DNA of 64,000 bases, taken from assembly GCF_000421565.1 (NCBI RefSeq), contig NZ_ATXG01000001.1, forward strand, positions 1 to 64,000. Reading direction: 5' to 3'. The DNA comes from Agromyces subbeticus DSM 16689 (GTDB lineage Bacteria; Actinomycetota; Actinomycetes; Actinomycetales; Microbacteriaceae). Positions 1 to 8,070 of the stretch are shown here, piece after piece. Position numbers and translations under genes: made by a program. The notes below the pieces were generated by a model. The model made no database searches and was not told where the DNA came from. It worked only from the letters and a program-made list of their open reading frames with translations. Positions within the stretch are counted from its first letter, which is position 1. The number at the start of each line of letters is the position of its first letter.

Positions 1-672
1 CTCGAGCAGGTGCTGCCACCCGCCCTCCGGCGGCGCATCGAGGCGCTGCAGTCGCACGCGGCCGTCGGCGTCGGCGGCCCCGGTTCCGCACGCTCGGGTC
101 GGCCGGCACCCGAGATCGACACCGATTTGCTCGGCCTGCTCGCGCTCGGGTGCCGCGACTCCGAGCGGCTGCGCTTCACGTACACGGATGCCGCGGGCGA
201 GTCGTCGTCGCGAGTGGTCGAGCCGTACCGGCTCGTGCCGGTCGCCCGCCGCTGGTACCTGCTCGCGTGGGACCGGCAGCGCGACGACTGGCGCACCTTC
301 CGCCTCGACCGCATCAGCGACCTGTTCCAGACACGGGTGCAGTTCGAGCCCCGGCCGATGACCGATGAGCAGGCGCGCGACCGTGTCGAGACCGCACTGC
401 GCTGGCGGAGCCGCAACGTCACGGCACGGGCGATCGTCGACCTGCCGCGCGCCTCGCTCGCCGAGCACCTCGGCTGGTACGGCCGGGAGCTTGTCGCGAT
501 CGATGCCGAGACGTGCGCCTGGCCACTCGAGGCCGAGACCGCTGAAGCGCTGACGATGGCACTGATCTGGATCCCGCGCGGCGTGAGTTACCGACTCGAT
601 GCGTCTCCCGAGGTGCTCGAACTCGTCGCCGCGATGGGCGAGCGGATCGCCGCGGCATCCGTCAGGGCGTAG
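1..672 (+). CDS. WYL-domain transcriptional regulator (5' truncated)
   Basis: Open in frame from the first base, so the N-terminal helix-turn-helix lies outside the window. What remains is the WYL ligand-sensing part: the segment around 230-320 reads EPYRLVPVARRWYLLAWD, containing the W-Y-L signature, followed by TFRLDRI, a typical WYL-core ending, and a C-terminal WCX-like region to the stop at 670-672. WYL proteins of Actinobacteria are usually HTH-11/WYL repressors or activators of adjacent catabolic or DNA-damage genes; the target cannot be judged because the upstream neighbour is missing. Convergent with the META lipoprotein. Confidence 0.85.
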   Translation, partial: LEQVLPPALRRRIEALQSHAAVGVGGPGSARSGRPAPEIDTDLLGLLALGCRDSERLRFTYTDAAGESSSRVVEPYRLVPVARRWYLLAWDRQRDDWRTFRLDRISDLFQTRVQFEPRPMTDEQARDRVETALRWRSRNVTARAIVDLPRASLAEHLGWYGRELVAIDAETCAWPLEAETAEALTMALIWIPRGVSYRLDASPEVLELVAAMGERIAAASVRA

Positions 673-694
673 CTCGCCGGTCGCCCGTGCTCGG

Positions 695-1111
695 CTACTC
701 CGTGCGCGGCAAGGTCCCGATCTCGGCGCCCGACTTGTCGAAGACGGTGAGGGTGTCGCCCGAGATCGTGCCGGTCGCGAGGTTCGAGAGCCATGTGTCG
801 ACGTCTTGGCACATCATGCGGGTCGAGGCGACGTCGGCGAAGGCGATCGGGCTGCCATCGGCGTGATCTCCTGTGTGCTCGTCCGCGTTCCACGAGCCCG
901 TCAGGCGGTTGCAGCCGTCGGTGCCGGTCAGCTTGCCGTCGGCCGACAGCACGAGCGAGGGCTCGCTCGTCATCGAGGTGTCGCCCCACGTGCCAGCGGG
1001 GTCGGCCGCTGCCGGGGAATCCGGGCCGGCGTTGCCCGCGCATGCCGCGAGCACCGTGGTAGCGAGCACGATCATTCCGACGGCGGCCCAGCGATGCATC
1101 GTTCGCGACAT
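695..1111 (-). CDS. META-domain lipoprotein (HslJ-like)
   Basis: A secreted lipoprotein of 138 residues: signal peptide with hydrophobic core and lipobox LAAC, lipid-anchored Cys24. The mature part has the META/HslJ features GTWG near residue 40, a DGCNRLTG turn and a second cysteine in MMCQD. META domains are found in heat-shock or stress-linked surface proteins of unknown biochemical activity. The start at 1111 was chosen because TACGCT lies exactly 6 nt upstream, the leaderless arrangement used repeatedly in this window, and because it gives a well-formed signal peptide; the frame is open further upstream but that part is not signal-like. Confidence 0.8.
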   Translation of the reverse strand: MSRTMHRWAAVGMIVLATTVLAACAGNAGPDSPAAADPAGTWGDTSMTSEPSLVLSADGKLTGTDGCNRLTGSWNADEHTGDHADGSPIAFADVASTRMMCQDVDTWLSNLATGTISGDTLTVFDKSGAEIGTLPRTE

Positions 1112-1117
1112 GGGCAC

Positions 1118-1123
1118 AGCGTA
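1118..1123 (-). promoter_or_regulatory. -10 box TACGCT of leaderless META lipoprotein
   Basis: TANNNT hexamer ending 6 nt before the ATG at 1111; transcription would begin at or next to the start codon. No convincing -35 box seen. Confidence 0.45.
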
Positions 1124-1136
1124 CCCAGCCGCTCGT

Positions 1137-2090
1137 TCACCGGCCCGAAGGCGTGGCCGTTGCGCGCGCCGCGCGAGCGAGCGCATCGCGGCAGGCGACG
1201 ACCGCCGGCCGGGCCGCTGCGGCGTGCCGGGTCGAGGTGAAGACCTCGCGCTCGGGGTGCCCCGGCAGGTCGACGAGGGTCACGCTCGGCGTCTCGCCCG
1301 CCCACACGAGGTCGGGCAGCAGACCCACCGCGTTGCCCGACCGGATCAGCCGGATGTGCGCCATCAGGTCGGCCGTCTCGAAGCGTACGTCGGGCTCGAA
1401 ACCGGCCTCGCGGCAGAGCTGCTCGGCCCAGTCGCGCGATGCCGTGCCCTCGGGTTCGAGTACCCAGGGCATCGTCGCGGCGGCCAGCAGCGAGGTCTCG
1501 ATACGCTCGCTGGCGCTCGCTACTCGACCGGCGGGGGTGGCGCGTCGCGACGACGGATGGGGCGGCAGGGCGAGCCGGATGGTGTCGGCGACGAGGTGCA
1601 CGCGGTCGAGCTCGTCGCGGTGCGCACGGGTGTGGGCGGGATACTGCTCGGCGATCACGAGGTCGAAGTCGCGCGCCGAGACCTCGAAGAGCCCGACATC
1701 GGGCTCGCGCTCGGTGACCTCGACCCGCAGTGCGGGGTGCTCGGCGCGCAACAGGGTGAGCGCCTGCGGCACCACGGCATGCGCCGCCGACTGGAACACC
1801 GCGATGCGCACCGTGCCGCCGACCGTCGTGAGCGACCGCGCCACCTCGGACTCGGCCTCTTCGAGCCGGTCGAGCACGGCGCGGGCGTGGCCGACGAGCA
1901 CTTCGGCCTGCGGGGTCAGCTGCACCCGGCGCCCGACCTGCACGAGCAACGGCACCCCGGCCTCGCGCTCGAGTTGGCTGAGCTGCTGCGACACCGAAGA
2001 CGGGCTGTACGAGAGCGCTTCGGCGACCGACGAGAGGGTGCCACGATCGCTCAGTTCGACGAGCAGTCGCAGGCGTCGTACGTCGAGCAT
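1137..2090 (-). CDS. LysR-family regulator, divergent from putA
   Basis: Typical LysR layout: N-terminal winged HTH (residues 1-60, LSYSPSSVSQQLSQLE recognition helix) and a substrate-binding domain. The start at 2090 is preferred over the GTG at 2096 because GGAGG (2097-2101) is correctly spaced only from 2090. It is divergent from the proline catabolic gene, whose PutA lacks its own DNA-binding domain, so control of putA by proline or pyrroline-5-carboxylate is a reasonable inference. Oddity: codons about 186-199 (AGRVASASERIETS) are encoded by half of the palindromic repeat found whole at 5886-5973, an in-frame insertion inside the effector domain. Whether the protein still senses its ligand is unknown. 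Confidence 0.88.
   Translation of the reverse strand: MLDVRRLRLLVELSDRGTLSSVAEALSYSPSSVSQQLSQLEREAGVPLLVQVGRRVQLTPQAEVLVGHARAVLDRLEEAESEVARSLTTVGGTVRIAVFQSAAHAVVPQALTLLRAEHPALRVEVTEREPDVGLFEVSARDFDLVIAEQYPAHTRAHRDELDRVHLVADTIRLALPPHPSSRRATPAGRVASASERIETSLLAAATMPWVLEPEGTASRDWAEQLCREAGFEPDVRFETADLMAHIRLIRSGNAVGLLPDLVWAGETPSVTLVDLPGHPEREVFTSTRHAAAARPAVVACRDALARAARATATPSGR
1494..1534. repeat. Half copy of palindromic repeat, inside LysR gene
   Basis: About 41 bp matching the right half of the element at 5886-5973 with one difference (ATACG versus ATTCG). It lies in the LysR coding region and is read without a stop on the minus strand because the TAG in the element falls out of frame. Confidence 0.85.
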
Positions 2091-2117
2091 GGGCACCTCC
2101 GCGGCATCCGCTGATCT

Positions 2118-2132
2118 TTCGGTTCTTCCGAA
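2118..2132. promoter_or_regulatory. Candidate LysR box TTCGG-N5-CCGAA
   Basis: A 15-bp interrupted palindrome fitting the T-N11-A LysR consensus, 28 bp upstream of the LysR start and in the divergent region with putA. A further CCGAA occurs at 2160-2164. Likely the autoregulatory site that also serves putA. Confidence 0.55.
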
Positions 2133-2155
2133 CAGTATCGTTCAGATTCATTCGC

Positions 2156-2185
2156 TTTACCGAACGGATGTCCCCGGCGCATACT
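2156..2185 (+). promoter_or_regulatory. Candidate putA promoter
   Basis: TTTACC (2156-2161) and CATACT (2180-2185) separated by 18 bp, upstream of the putA ribosome site AAAGGA (2222-2227). Assignment is by eye only. Confidence 0.35.
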
Positions 2186-2238
2186 GAACCCGACAGGCGC
2201 GCTTCCCCGGCGCGCACGAAGCAAAGGACAGTACCCTC

Positions 2239-5200
2239 GTGACCATGTCGAACGCCGCCACGGACGCCCGGCCGAACACCGATCACGTCGTCGCCCTCGT
2301 GCGCCGCTGGCTCGCCGAGAGCGCTGAGCACCCCGTCGATCCCGCCGCCGAGCGGCTCGCCGGCGTGCTGAAAGACCCCCGTGGCCTCGACTTCACCGTC
2401 GGGTTCGTCGACGGGGTCATGCGGCCCGAAGACCTCGGCGTGGCCGGGCGCAACCTCGAGCAGGTCGCGAAGCTCACGCCGAAGTTCCTGCCGTGGTATC
2501 TGAAGGCCGCGATCCGGGTCGGAGGCGTGGTCGCGCCGGTGCTGCCGTGGATCGTGATTCCGATCGCGCGCCGGGTGCTGCGCGCGATGGTCGGCCACCT
2601 CGTGCTCGACGCCACGCCCGACAAGCTCGGCCCCGCCATCGCGACCCTGCGCGAGTCGGGCAACCGGCTGAACCTCAACCTGCTCGGCGAGGCCGTGCTC
2701 GGCGAGGAGGAAGCCGACCGTCGCCTCTCGGGCACCTTCGAGTTCCTCGCCCGCGACGACGTCGACTACGTGTCGATCAAGGTCTCGAGCGTCGTCAGCC
2801 AGCTGTCGATGTGGTCGTTCGACGAGGCCGTCGCCAAGGTCGTCGCGAAGCTCACGCCGCTCTACGAGCTCGCCGCCAAGAGCCGCACGCCGAAGTTCAT
2901 CAACCTCGACATGGAGGAGTACCGCGACCTCGACCTGACGATCGCGGTCTTCACGACCCTGCTCGACCAGCCGCAGCTCCGCGGCCTCGAGGCCGGCATC
3001 GTGCTGCAGACCTACCTGCCCGACGCGCTCGGTGCGATGCAGGAGCTCACGGCCTGGGCGAAGAACCGCCGCGCGGCCGACGGTGCGCCGATCAAGGTGC
3101 GCGTCGTCAAGGGCGCGAACCTCGCCATGGAGCACGTCGACGCGGCCGTGCACGGCTGGCCGCTCGCGACCTACGACTCCAAGCAGGACTCCGACACGAA
3201 CTACAAGCGCGTGCTCGACTGGTCGATGACCCCCGAGCGCACCGATGCCGTCAAGCTCGGCGTCGCCGGCCACAACCTCTTCGACGTCGCCCACGCGTGG
3301 CTCACCGCGCGCGAGCGCGGGGTCGAGTCGCGCGTCGAGTTCGAGATGCTGCTCGGCATGGCGACCGGCCAGGCCGAGGCCGTGCGCCGCGACGTCGGCA
3401 ACCTGCTGCTCTATACGCCGGTCGTCAACCCGAGCGAGTTCGACGTTGCGATCGCCTACCTCATCCGCCGGCTCGAAGAGAACGCGAGCCAAGACAACTT
3501 CATGTCGGCCGTGTTCGAGCTGAGCTCGAGCGAACCCCTATTCCAACGCGAGCAGGCGCGCTACCTGGCGTCGCTCGCCGAACTCGAGACGCCCGTCGCG
3601 ACGGCACCCGCGCCGAACCGCACGCAGAACCGGCGCACCGAATGGAACGACGAGGCGCTCGCCGCCGCGATGAACGTGCCCGACGCGCCCGCACCCGGCA
3701 CGGAGCACGAGCACGACCCGTCGCTCACGAGCGTCGTGCTCGGCATCACTCGCGGCTCCGTCGGCGACGATGCATCCGAACTGACGGATGCTGCGGCATC
3801 CGCTGACCGCTCGACGACGGGCCTCGGTGGCCCGGGCGCGACGCCCGGCTTCCGCAACGAACCCGACACCGACCCGGCTCTCGCGGCGAACCGCGAGTGG
3901 GGCCGTCGCATTCTCGAGCGGGTGCCCACCTCGCGGCTCGGTGTCGACACGATCGCCGCGGCACGCATCGACGACGCCGCGACCCTCGAGCGGGCCATCC
4001 AGACGGTCGCCGCTCGTGGCCGGGCCTGGGGCGAGCTTCCCGGTGCCGAGCGCGCCGCCGTGCTGCACCGCGCCGGCTACGCGCTCGCCGCGAACCGCGA
4101 CCGCCTGATCGAGGTCATGGCGGCCGAGACGGGCAAGACGATCGCCGAGTCCGACCCCGAGATCAGCGAGGCGATCGACTTCGCCCACTACTACGCCGAG
4201 CGCGCCCGCGAGCTCGACCACGTGCAGGGCGCGATCTTCGTGCCGTCGCGCCTGACGGTCGTCACCCCGCCCTGGAACTTCCCGGTCGCGATCCCCGCCG
4301 GCGGCGTGCTCTCCGCGCTCGCCGCGGGCTCGGGCGTCATCATCAAGCCCGCGAAGCTCGCCCAGCGCTCGGGCGCCGTCATGGTCGAGGCGCTGTGGGA
4401 GGCCGGCATCCCGCGCGAGCTGCTCACCCTCGTCGACATCGGCGAGCGCGAACTCGGCCGCGAGCTGGTCTCGCACCCGGCCGTCGACCGGGTCATCCTC
4501 ACCGGCGCGTACGAGACGGCGCAGCTGTTCCGGTCGTTCCGCAACGACCTGCCGCTGCTCGCCGAGACGAGCGGCAAGAACGCGATCATCGTCACCCCGT
4601 CGGCCGACCTCGACCTCGCGGCATCCGACGTCGTGAAGAGCGCCTTCGGGCACGCGGGCCAGAAGTGCTCGGCCGCCTCGCTCGTGATCCTCGTGGGCTC
4701 GGTCGCGAAGTCCGAGCGGTTCCGCCGCCAGCTCGTCGACGCGGCCACCTCGTTGTGGGTCGGCTGGCCCGAGCAGGCGACGAGCCAGATGGGCCCGATC
4801 GTCGAGCCCGCGAACGGCAAGCTGCTGCACGCGCTCACCCAGCTCGGCATCGGCGAGGAGTGGCTCGTCGAGCCCAAGCGCCTCGACGACAGCGGCCGGC
4901 TCTGGTCGCCCGGCATCCGCACCGGCGTCGCGCCCGGCTCCTACTTCCACCTCACGGAGTTCTTCGGCCCCGTGCTAGGCGTGATGCACGCGAAGGACCT
5001 CGACGAGGCGATCCGCCTGCAGAACGCCGTCGATTACGGCCTCACCGCGGGCCTGCACTCGCTCGACCCCGACGAGCTCGCGACCTGGTTCGACCGGGTC
5101 GAAGCGGGCAACCTCTACGTCAACCGCGGCATCACCGGCGCGATCGTGCAGCGTCAGCCGTTCGGCGGCTGGAAGCGCTCGGCCGTCGGCGCCGGCGCGA

Positions 5201-5877
5201 AGGCGGGTGGGCCCAACTATCTCTTCGGCCTGGGGGAGTGGCTGCCGCAGCACGGCACCTCGTCGAGCACGCTGCACCTGCGCGGGCTCGAGAAGCGGGT
5301 CGCCGAGCTCATCGAGGCCTCGCAATCAGCGCTCGACTACGAGTCGTTCGACGTGCTGCGCCGGTCTGCCCTCTCCGACGAACTCGCGTGGGCCGAGGAG
5401 TACGGCGTCGTGAAGGACGTCTCGGGCGTCGGCGCCGAGCGCAACCTCTTCCGCTACCGCTCGCTGCCCGTGACCGTGCGTATCGGCCAGCAGGCGACGC
5501 TCGCCGAGGGGCTGCGGGTCATCGCGGCCGGGTTGCTCGCGAAGTCGGCGCTGTCGGTCTCGACGGCGGTCGAGCTGCCGAAAGGCGTGCGCACCCTGCT
5601 CGCGGCGCGCGACATCCGCATCGTGCGCGAAGACGACGCCGCGTGGCTCGCGCGTGCCGCGAAGCGCGGCATGTCGACCCCTCGCGTGAGACTCGTGGGC
5701 GGCGGGGCATCCGCTCTCGCAGAGGCGCTCGGCGGCACGCCGGATGTCGCAGTGTGGTCGCACCCCGTGACACCCTCGGGTCGCGTGGAGCTGCTGCCGT
5801 TCCTGCACGAGCAGGCGATCTCGATCACGAACCACCGCTTCGGCAACCCGACGACGATCTCCGACGGGGTCATCTGA
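2239..5877 (+). CDS. putA: Bifunctional proline dehydrogenase / P5C dehydrogenase
   Basis: Oxidises proline to pyrroline-5-carboxylate (FAD) and then to glutamate (NAD). Of 1212 residues, about 60-450 form the proline dehydrogenase barrel (KVRVVKGANLAMEHV near residue 287), 455-550 a poorly conserved linker, 560-1020 the aldehyde dehydrogenase with TPPWNFP near 672, Glu776 (LAETSGKN) and catalytic Cys810 (GQKCSAAS), and 1020-1212 a C-terminal domain. The N-terminal ribbon-helix-helix DNA-binding domain of enterobacterial PutA is absent, consistent with control by the adjacent LysR protein. Start GTG preceded by AAAGGA. The linker-coding DNA carries a CGGATGC/GCATCCG inverted pair at about 3783-3802. 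Confidence 0.96.
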   Translation: MTMSNAATDARPNTDHVVALVRRWLAESAEHPVDPAAERLAGVLKDPRGLDFTVGFVDGVMRPEDLGVAGRNLEQVAKLTPKFLPWYLKAAIRVGGVVAPVLPWIVIPIARRVLRAMVGHLVLDATPDKLGPAIATLRESGNRLNLNLLGEAVLGEEEADRRLSGTFEFLARDDVDYVSIKVSSVVSQLSMWSFDEAVAKVVAKLTPLYELAAKSRTPKFINLDMEEYRDLDLTIAVFTTLLDQPQLRGLEAGIVLQTYLPDALGAMQELTAWAKNRRAADGAPIKVRVVKGANLAMEHVDAAVHGWPLATYDSKQDSDTNYKRVLDWSMTPERTDAVKLGVAGHNLFDVAHAWLTARERGVESRVEFEMLLGMATGQAEAVRRDVGNLLLYTPVVNPSEFDVAIAYLIRRLEENASQDNFMSAVFELSSSEPLFQREQARYLASLAELETPVATAPAPNRTQNRRTEWNDEALAAAMNVPDAPAPGTEHEHDPSLTSVVLGITRGSVGDDASELTDAAASADRSTTGLGGPGATPGFRNEPDTDPALAANREWGRRILERVPTSRLGVDTIAAARIDDAATLERAIQTVAARGRAWGELPGAERAAVLHRAGYALAANRDRLIEVMAAETGKTIAESDPEISEAIDFAHYYAERARELDHVQGAIFVPSRLTVVTPPWNFPVAIPAGGVLSALAAGSGVIIKPAKLAQRSGAVMVEALWEAGIPRELLTLVDIGERELGRELVSHPAVDRVILTGAYETAQLFRSFRNDLPLLAETSGKNAIIVTPSADLDLAASDVVKSAFGHAGQKCSAASLVILVGSVAKSERFRRQLVDAATSLWVGWPEQATSQMGPIVEPANGKLLHALTQLGIGEEWLVEPKRLDDSGRLWSPGIRTGVAPGSYFHLTEFFGPVLGVMHAKDLDEAIRLQNAVDYGLTAGLHSLDPDELATWFDRVEAGNLYVNRGITGAIVQRQPFGGWKRSAVGAGAKAGGPNYLFGLGEWLPQHGTSSSTLHLRGLEKRVAELIEASQSALDYESFDVLRRSALSDELAWAEEYGVVKDVSGVGAERNLFRYRSLPVTVRIGQQATLAEGLRVIAAGLLAKSALSVSTAVELPKGVRTLLAARDIRIVREDDAAWLARAAKRGMSTPRVRLVGGGASALAEALGGTPDVAVWSHPVTPSGRVELLPFLHEQAISITNHRFGNPTTISDGVI

Positions 5878-5885
5878 GGCGACTT

Positions 5886-5973
5886 CGCCGGTCGAGTAGG
5901 CCGCCCGCGGCCGTATCGAGACCCTTTGAACTGGGTCTCGATTCGCTCGCTGGCGCTCGCTACTCGACCGGCG
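5886..5973. repeat. 88-bp palindromic (REP/BIME-like) element
   Basis: Outer arms at 5886-5899 and 5960-5973 are perfect 14-bp inverted repeats (CGCCGGTCGAGTAG / CTACTCGACCGGCG). A second inner stem ATCGAGACCC/GGGTCTCGAT (5915-5924, 5933-5942) closes a short loop. It sits between putA and the convergent protease gene, whose last codons and stop it encodes. May also act as bidirectional terminator. Confidence 0.85.
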
Positions 5974-6457
5974 GTGGCACGGCGCGGCCGCGATTGCGGC
6001 GACGGATGCCCCGTGGGGCGCGCCCGCCGACGAACGAGCGCGCCGAGTCGACGATGAAGCCCTGGCGCAGTGCCTCGCGGCCGATGAGCATGCGGAAGCC
6101 CATCTCGTCGCGGTTCGTGAGCGTCACTTCAGCGGTCATCGTGCGGTCGAGGAGCACGACGTGCATGAGCACGACGATGCGCTCTTCGGTGTGACCCGAC
6201 GAGCTGCGCACCGAGCGGCGGTCGTGCACGGGGCACTCGACGACGACGGCGTCTTCGTCGGAGTTCTGCCACGGGTGCACGCCGAACCGCACGCTCGGCA
6301 CGTCGTCGCGGCGAAGCTCTTCGAGGTCGAACGCGTGCAACGACGAGGTGCGCGCACCGGTGTCGAGCTTCGCCTTGATCCACGGCACCCCGGCTCCGGG
6401 CAGGCTCACCCATTCGCGCCATCCCGCGATGGTGTTTGAATAGACGGGCTCTCCCAC
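5960..6457 (-). CDS. RimB-like ATP-dependent zinc protease domain protein
   Basis: A 165-residue protein of the retropepsin-like RimB/ATP-dependent Zn protease family (Pfam Zn_protease type), with the signature KLDTGARTSSLHA at about residues 30-42 and a C-terminal IGREAL motif. In other bacteria relatives accompany RimK-type ATP-grasp ligases and act on the poly-glutamate tails these add. Here it is divergent from a RimK-like gene with only 25 bp between starts. The last residues (about VPPPVE) and the TAG stop come from the palindromic repeat at 5886-5973, so the original C-terminus has been replaced. The GTG start is not certain. Confidence 0.82.
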   Translation of the reverse strand: MGEPVYSNTIAGWREWVSLPGAGVPWIKAKLDTGARTSSLHAFDLEELRRDDVPSVRFGVHPWQNSDEDAVVVECPVHDRRSVRSSSGHTEERIVVLMHVVLLDRTMTAEVTLTNRDEMGFRMLIGREALRQGFIVDSARSFVGGRAPRGIRRRNRGRAVPPPVE

Positions 6458-6482
6458 TCGACCATCTTTGCAGGGGCTGACG

Positions 6483-7673
6483 ATGAAACTTGCGATCCTC
6501 TCGCGCGCCCCTCAGGCGTACTCCACCCAGCGGCTTCGCACGGCCGCACAGCAGCGGGGGCACGAGGTGAAGGTGCTCGACACCCTGCGCTTCGCGATCG
6601 ACCTGTCGGGGCCAGAGCCCGACCTGCAGTACCGCGGCCGGCGGCTCTCCGACTACGACGCGATCCTGCCGCGCATCGGCAACTCGGTCACGTACTTCGG
6701 CACCGCCGTCGTGCGGCAGTTCGAGCAGATGGACGTCTACACGCCCAACACCGCCAACGGCATCACGAACTCGCGCGACAAGCTGCGGGCCAACCAGATC
6801 CTCTCGCGCCACAACATCGGCATGCCCGCCACGGCGTTCGTGCGCAATCGCGCCGACGTGCGCCCCGCGATCGAGCGGGTCGGCGGCGCGCCCGTCGTCA
6901 TCAAGCTGCTCGAGGGCACGCAGGGCATCGGCGTCATCCTCGCCCCCGAGGTCAAGGTCGCCGAGGCGATCATCGAGACCCTGCACTCGACGAAGCAGAA
7001 CGTGCTGATCCAGCGCTTCATCAAAGAGAGCCGCGGCCGCGACATCCGTGCCCTCGTCGTCGGCGACCGGGTCGTCGCCGCGATGCGTCGCAGCGCGAGC
7101 GGCGACGAGTTCCGCTCGAACGTGCACCGCGGGGGCACCGTCGAGTCCGTCGAGCTGACGCCCGAGTACGAGCAGGCGGCGGTGCGCTCGGCGCAGATCA
7201 TGGGCCTGCGGGTGGCGGGCGTCGACATGCTCGAGGGTGACGGCGGCCCCCTCGTGATGGAGGTCAACTCCTCGCCGGGGCTGCAGGGCATCGAATCGGC
7301 CACGAAGCTCGACGTCGCGGGCGCGATCATCGACCACATCGCGAACCAGGTGGGCTTTCCCGAGATCGACGTGCGCCAGCGGCTCACCGTGTCGACTGGC
7401 TACGGCGTGGCCGAGCTCGTCGTGCACGGCAACGCCGACCTCGTGGGCACGACGCTCGGCGACTCCGGCCTCTGGGAGCGCGACATCACGGTGCTCACGC
7501 TGCACCGCGGCACGACCGTCATCCCGAACCCGCGCAAGGGCGTGGTGCTCGAGGGCGAAGACCGCCTGCTCTGCTTCGGCAAGCTCGAAGAGATGCGATC
7601 GATGATCCCCGAGCGCCGCCGTCGCCGGGCGAAGGTGCGCAAGCTGCCGAAGCAGCCGATTCCCGACGAGTGA
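6483..7673 (+). CDS. RimK-like ATP-grasp ligase with C-terminal RCK_C-like domain
   Basis: 396 residues. N-terminal pre-ATP-grasp fold (MKLAILSRAPQAYSTQRL), ATP-grasp core about 95-285 with VVIKLLEGTQGIGV and the metal-binding end VMEVNSSPGLQGIE. Such enzymes add glutamate or other amino acids to a protein or small-molecule carboxylate. Unlike E. coli RimK (about 300 residues) it has roughly 100 further residues resembling a TrkA-C/RCK_C domain (ITVLTLHRGTTVIPNPRKG) followed by a basic tail (RRRRRAKVRK). ATG at 6483 is preferred to TTG 6468 because the family begins MKLAIL. The partner protease gene is divergent. The substrate is unknown; ribosomal protein modification is only one possibility. 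Confidence 0.88.
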   Translation: MKLAILSRAPQAYSTQRLRTAAQQRGHEVKVLDTLRFAIDLSGPEPDLQYRGRRLSDYDAILPRIGNSVTYFGTAVVRQFEQMDVYTPNTANGITNSRDKLRANQILSRHNIGMPATAFVRNRADVRPAIERVGGAPVVIKLLEGTQGIGVILAPEVKVAEAIIETLHSTKQNVLIQRFIKESRGRDIRALVVGDRVVAAMRRSASGDEFRSNVHRGGTVESVELTPEYEQAAVRSAQIMGLRVAGVDMLEGDGGPLVMEVNSSPGLQGIESATKLDVAGAIIDHIANQVGFPEIDVRQRLTVSTGYGVAELVVHGNADLVGTTLGDSGLWERDITVLTLHRGTTVIPNPRKGVVLEGEDRLLCFGKLEEMRSMIPERRRRRAKVRKLPKQPIPDE

Positions 7674-7680
7674 GGGCGGC

Positions 7681-7703
7681 CCGACGCCGCGAACGGCGGT
7701 CGG
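7681..7703. terminator. Weak hairpin between convergent genes
   Basis: CCGACGCCG, loop CGAA, then CGGCGGTCGG; GC-rich stem with one bulge, between the ligase and the convergent GntR gene. No T-run. Confidence 0.35.
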
Positions 7704-7704
7704 A

Positions 7705-8070
7705 TCAGGTGCCGGGCCGCAGGGCGGCGCGCACGATCGCGAGCGCGTGTTCGGCGTCGAGGCCGAGCTGCGCGATGCGTTCGGCGTAGGCGGATGCCGC
7801 GAGCTGCGCCTGCTGCTCGGTCGGGTCCCCGGTCGCCGAGACGAACGAGCCGTTGCGCCCGCGCGTCTCGATGACGCCGTCGCGCTCGAGCTCGCGGTAG
7901 GCGCGCGCCACCGTGTTGGCGGCGAGGCCGAGCTCGGTCGCGAGCGTGCGCACGGGCGGCAGCCGCACGCCGGCCACGAGCGTGCCGGCGCGCACGCCGT
8001 CGATCACGGCCCGACGCAACTGCTCATACGGCGGAACGGATGACTCGGGGTCGAGTTCGAGCAGCATCAT
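7705..8070 (-). CDS. GntR-family regulator, YtrA type
   Basis: A short (121-residue) GntR protein: winged HTH (PPYEQLRRAVIDGV, then LGLAANTVARAYRELERDGVI) and only a small C-terminal helical dimerisation part, as in the YtrA subfamily that controls membrane transport operons. It is second in an operon: its ATG overlaps the TGA of the upstream membrane-protein gene by 4 bp, so the two are translationally coupled. YtrA regulators usually repress their own operon, which makes the promoter at 9042 the likely target. Confidence 0.88.
   Translation of the reverse strand: MMLLELDPESSVPPYEQLRRAVIDGVRAGTLVAGVRLPPVRTLATELGLAANTVARAYRELERDGVIETRGRNGSFVSATGDPTEQQAQLAASAYAERIAQLGLDAEHALAIVRAALRPGT

Noticed and set aside
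1072..3492. An 806-residue open frame antisense to putA and its regulator region
   Set aside because: Arg/Ala/Asp-rich composition without domains; it is the complement of strongly coding frames, as expected in GC-rich DNA.
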